Below, one piece after another: positions 13,226-14,968 of a DNA stretch of 14,968 bases. Position 1 is the stretch's first letter, and each line of letters starts with the position of its first letter. Below the pieces are notes generated by a model. That model saw nothing but the letters and a program-made list of their open reading frames with translations. It did not search any database and was not told the DNA's origin. Source of the DNA: JANWYT01 sp034432435 (lineage in GTDB: Bacteria > Chloroflexota > Anaerolineae > Aggregatilineales > Phototrophicaceae); contig DAOUBS010000161.1 in assembly GCA_034432435.1 (NCBI GenBank), positions 1-14,968 on the forward strand. Direction: 5' to 3'. The position numbers and the translations under genes were made by a program.

Positions 13226-14647
13226 CTACTGGCCAACAACCGCGTTGTACTCGGCAAGGATGCGGTCGGCTTGGGTCTTGGCGGCGGCTAAGGCCTCGGC
13301 TGGCTCCACGCCGCCGTCGACGATGCTTTGCAGCGCGCGCACGAGCGCCTGGCGCACCTCGGCGCTGGGGCCAATCACCGCGCCCGCGTTGGCGAAGCTG
13401 CTGCCGCTGGCCTCCAACTGCTTGATGGCGATCTCGAAGAAGGGATAGGCTTCAAACCACGGCACTTCCACCGCGCCCTCGGTTCCTTCAGGGACGGGGT
13501 TGCCCTCCGCGTCGACGAATGCGCCGCCCGAACGCAAGAAGTCGAGGCTCTCTTGGCGGTTCGGGAAGTAGCCGCTGCCCTGATGCCAGCGGATGTCGTT
13601 CTCAGTGTTGGTGAGGAAGAAGATCCAATCGGCAGCGGCGCGCGTCTCGGCCTCGCTCTTGCCGCCGCTGATCCACAGGCTGGCCCCGCCGACCGTCACG
13701 CCGTTGGTAGCCTGCTCGTTGGGGATGAAGAGCGGCGCGATCCCCAAGCTGACGCCCGCGTTGGCGAAGCCGTTCACGAACAGGGTGATGCCCGCCGTGC
13801 TGTTGATGTGGAAGACCGTTGCGCCCGTGCCAAACAGGACGCCCTCGCCATTGTAGTCGTTGGGCACCCCAGTGTAGGTGAAGAAATTGCGCTCGCGCAG
13901 CTCTTTGTAGAACTCGCCGATCAGCAGCATCTCAGGGCTGGTGAAGAACATCTCTGTGGCGCGGGCGGTGCGACCGTTGTCGTTGTTGGCGATGAGCGCG
14001 TCCTGCATGGCCATCCACTGCTCTGGGAACCACGCGGCCATCGGGAAGTTGATGCACGCTTGGAAGGCGGGGTTGGCCGAGCGGATGAGCGGGCGGGCGC
14101 GCTCGATGCGCTGGCAGATGCGCAGGATGTCGTCGAACGTCATCACCTCCGGCACTTGGATCCGCAAGATGTCGGTGATGGTCTTGTTGTAGTAGACGAC
14201 GGGGTTGCTGCTGTTCCACGGCACGCTCCAAATCGTGTCGCCGATGGTGTAGTAGCTGCGCACGACCGGCAAGATGCCCTCATACTGGGCGAGCTGCTCC
14301 GGCGTGGCGACATCGCCAATGGCCACGAACAGGCCGCTGTCGGCGGCGAGCTGGGTCAGGCCTTCTTCCACCTGCACAACAGCTGGAGCGTTGCCCTGCT
14401 GCGCGTCGAGCAGCACGCGGTTGAACAGCTCGGTATAGTCGTTGCTGGGGGACACAAGGTTGATGCGGATGCCGGGATTCTGCGCCTCGAAGTCGTCGGC
14501 AATCGCGCGGATCACGTCACGGCGGATGTCGCCTTCCCCGCCGAAGATGTGGGCGAAGTCGATCACGATCTCTTGCGCGCGCAGCGGCAGCCCCATCAGG
14601 CCGACCAACGCGCCCACCACGAGCAGCAGTCTGGCGTGTTTCATCAT
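13226..14647 (-). CDS. UgpB-like extracellular solute-binding protein of a carbohydrate ABC transporter
   Basis: About 473 residues; captures substrate outside the membrane and delivers it to the two permeases that follow. It starts with a signal peptide (MMKHARLLLVVGALVGLMG, probable cleavage LRA-QE near residue 24) with no lipobox cysteine. Family-1 binding-protein features: PGIRINLVSP near the N-terminus, WNSSNPVVYYNK, and the segment GGASLWISGGKSEAET followed by WHQGSGYFPNR, which closely matches the corresponding E. coli UgpB segment (GGASLWVMQGK and WHQKTGYLP). The ligand may therefore be glycerol-phosphate-like or an oligosaccharide. GAGGAG lies four bases before ATG 14647 and seven before a second ATG at 14644; either may be used. 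It is first in the uptake unit after a DUF4432 gene, with a TTGAC-A-GTCAA dyad just upstream. Confidence 0.93.
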   Translation of the reverse strand: MMKHARLLLVVGALVGLMGLPLRAQEIVIDFAHIFGGEGDIRRDVIRAIADDFEAQNPGIRINLVSPSNDYTELFNRVLLDAQQGNAPAVVQVEEGLTQLAADSGLFVAIGDVATPEQLAQYEGILPVVRSYYTIGDTIWSVPWNSSNPVVYYNKTITDILRIQVPEVMTFDDILRICQRIERARPLIRSANPAFQACINFPMAAWFPEQWMAMQDALIANNDNGRTARATEMFFTSPEMLLIGEFYKELRERNFFTYTGVPNDYNGEGVLFGTGATVFHINSTAGITLFVNGFANAGVSLGIAPLFIPNEQATNGVTVGGASLWISGGKSEAETRAAADWIFFLTNTENDIRWHQGSGYFPNRQESLDFLRSGGAFVDAEGNPVPEGTEGAVEVPWFEAYPFFEIAIKQLEASGSSFANAGAVIGPSAEVRQALVRALQSIVDGGVEPAEALAAAKTQADRILAEYNAVVGQ

Positions 14648-14669
14648 TTTTCTCCTCAAAATAGATACT

Positions 14670-14680
14670 TTGACAGTCAA
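14670..14680. promoter_or_regulatory. Palindrome TTGACAGTCAA upstream of the binding-protein gene
   Basis: Perfect five-base arms around a central A, 23 bases before the UgpB-like start, in an AT-rich upstream region (14648-14766). A good position for a sugar-responsive operator. The wider gap also has a TATAGT box on the minus strand (near 14694-14699) but no paired -35, so no promoter is called. Confidence 0.35.
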
Positions 14681-14766
14681 GAATACTCACGAACTATAAA
14701 GATCGCTTTAACAAAGTGTGTTGAATGTTTTACACAACCGAGCGCTCTTGGCAGCCCATCAGCGCC

Positions 14767-14967
14767 TCACTGGGCGAAGGGGTGCGGATCGCGCGTGAGG
14801 CTGAGTTGAAGCTGGAAGCGCTGCTGCTCGGCGGGCGCAAGCACGACCAAACGCCCATGACGGCGGGCGCTGTTCTGGCCTTCCGGGATGCAGTTGCCCG
14901 GCTCAAGACCACAGACGTAGGCCCCCTGCCGCGTGTTTTTCCACTGGGTGAAATGCGGGGCGTGGGT
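14767..14967 (-). CDS. DUF4432 (aldose 1-epimerase-like) protein, C-terminal fragment (runs off the right edge)
   Basis: The last 66 residues of a gene entering from the right edge and ending TGA at 14769-14767. The fragment contains HFTQWKNTRQGAYVCGLEPG, NCIPEGQNSARR, LVVLAPAEQQRFQLQL and a short polar tail. The order TQWK, then V-GLEPGNC-PEG, then L-PGE-RRF matches the C-terminus of DUF4432 proteins, galactose-mutarotase-fold enzymes usually found in sugar catabolism clusters. The frame has no stop over its visible length, and its direction and position, 119 bases before the UgpB-like gene, fit a carbohydrate uptake and use operon. The start and the mutarotase-fold core are outside the window. 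Confidence 0.72.
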   Translation of the reverse strand, partial: THAPHFTQWKNTRQGAYVCGLEPGNCIPEGQNSARRHGRLVVLAPAEQQRFQLQLSLTRDPHPFAQ

Positions 14968-14968
14968 G

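Noticed and set aside
14648..14766. A sigma-70 promoter before the binding-protein gene
   Set aside because: TATAGT and TTGACT-like hexamers are present on the minus strand, but no pair has 15-19 base spacing.
13328..14809. A 493-codon open frame on the plus strand
   Set aside because: It is antisense to the UgpB-like gene and overlaps the DUF4432 fragment. Its composition (Ala/Val/Gly/Asp/His-rich, no domain) is typical of a shadow frame in GC-rich DNA.
14730..14912. A 60-codon minus-strand frame at the right edge
   Set aside because: Another minus-strand frame over the same DNA encodes a recognisable DUF4432 C-terminus. This one is Ser/Ala/Arg-rich without features.
1..14968. CRISPR array, tRNA, rRNA or transposase
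   Set aside because: I saw no regularly spaced repeats, no tRNA cloverleaf or rRNA-like stretch, and no transposase motifs in any large frame.

Overview
The window is GC-rich chromosomal bacterial DNA. The gene content fits a Chloroflexota-type (Anaerolineae-like) bacterium: a cydDC-cydAB cluster with a short-Q-loop CydA, UgpB-like sugar import genes, a Wzz/DUF2304 pair and dispersed GC-rich palindromes. No rRNA or taxonomic marker gene is present, so this assignment is an inference.

Layout. (1) 1-1388, minus strand: phage morphogenesis genes, an HK97-type portal followed by the first 51 codons of a terminase large subunit. They are separated by a REP-like double palindrome. (2) 1607-7634, plus strand: the cytochrome bd module. 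cydD and cydC encode the heterodimeric thiol exporter needed for bd assembly, and cydA and cydB encode the oxidase. The two pairs are separated by 112 bases carrying a CRP/FNR-type palindrome placed near -42 of a candidate cydAB promoter. A strong intrinsic terminator follows cydB. (3) 7744-8851, plus strand: a Wzz-type chain-length protein and a DUF2304 membrane protein. The end of the DUF2304 frame overlaps the convergent gene by 108 bases. (4) 8744-10774, minus strand: a rhomboid protease and a saccharopine-dehydrogenase-like oxidoreductase, apparently separate transcription units. (5) 10921-14967, minus strand: a carbohydrate (Ugp/Mal-type) uptake operon. In transcription order it holds the C-terminus of a DUF4432 (aldose-epimerase-like) gene, a UgpB-like binding protein, a UgpA/MalF-like permease with an extra four-helix N-terminus, and a UgpE/MalG-like permease. 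No ABC ATPase gene is in the window.

Most of the window is ordinary metabolic chromosome, and I see no convincing undescribed system. The points most worth a second look are the CRP/FNR-like site before cydA, the portal-before-terminase order of the phage genes, the first-glycine substitution in the CydC Walker A motif, the N-terminal extension on the sugar permease, and the 108-base convergent overlap of DUF2304 with rhomboid. No tRNA, rRNA, CRISPR array or insertion sequence was recognised. No stretch above 300 bases lacks a gene.
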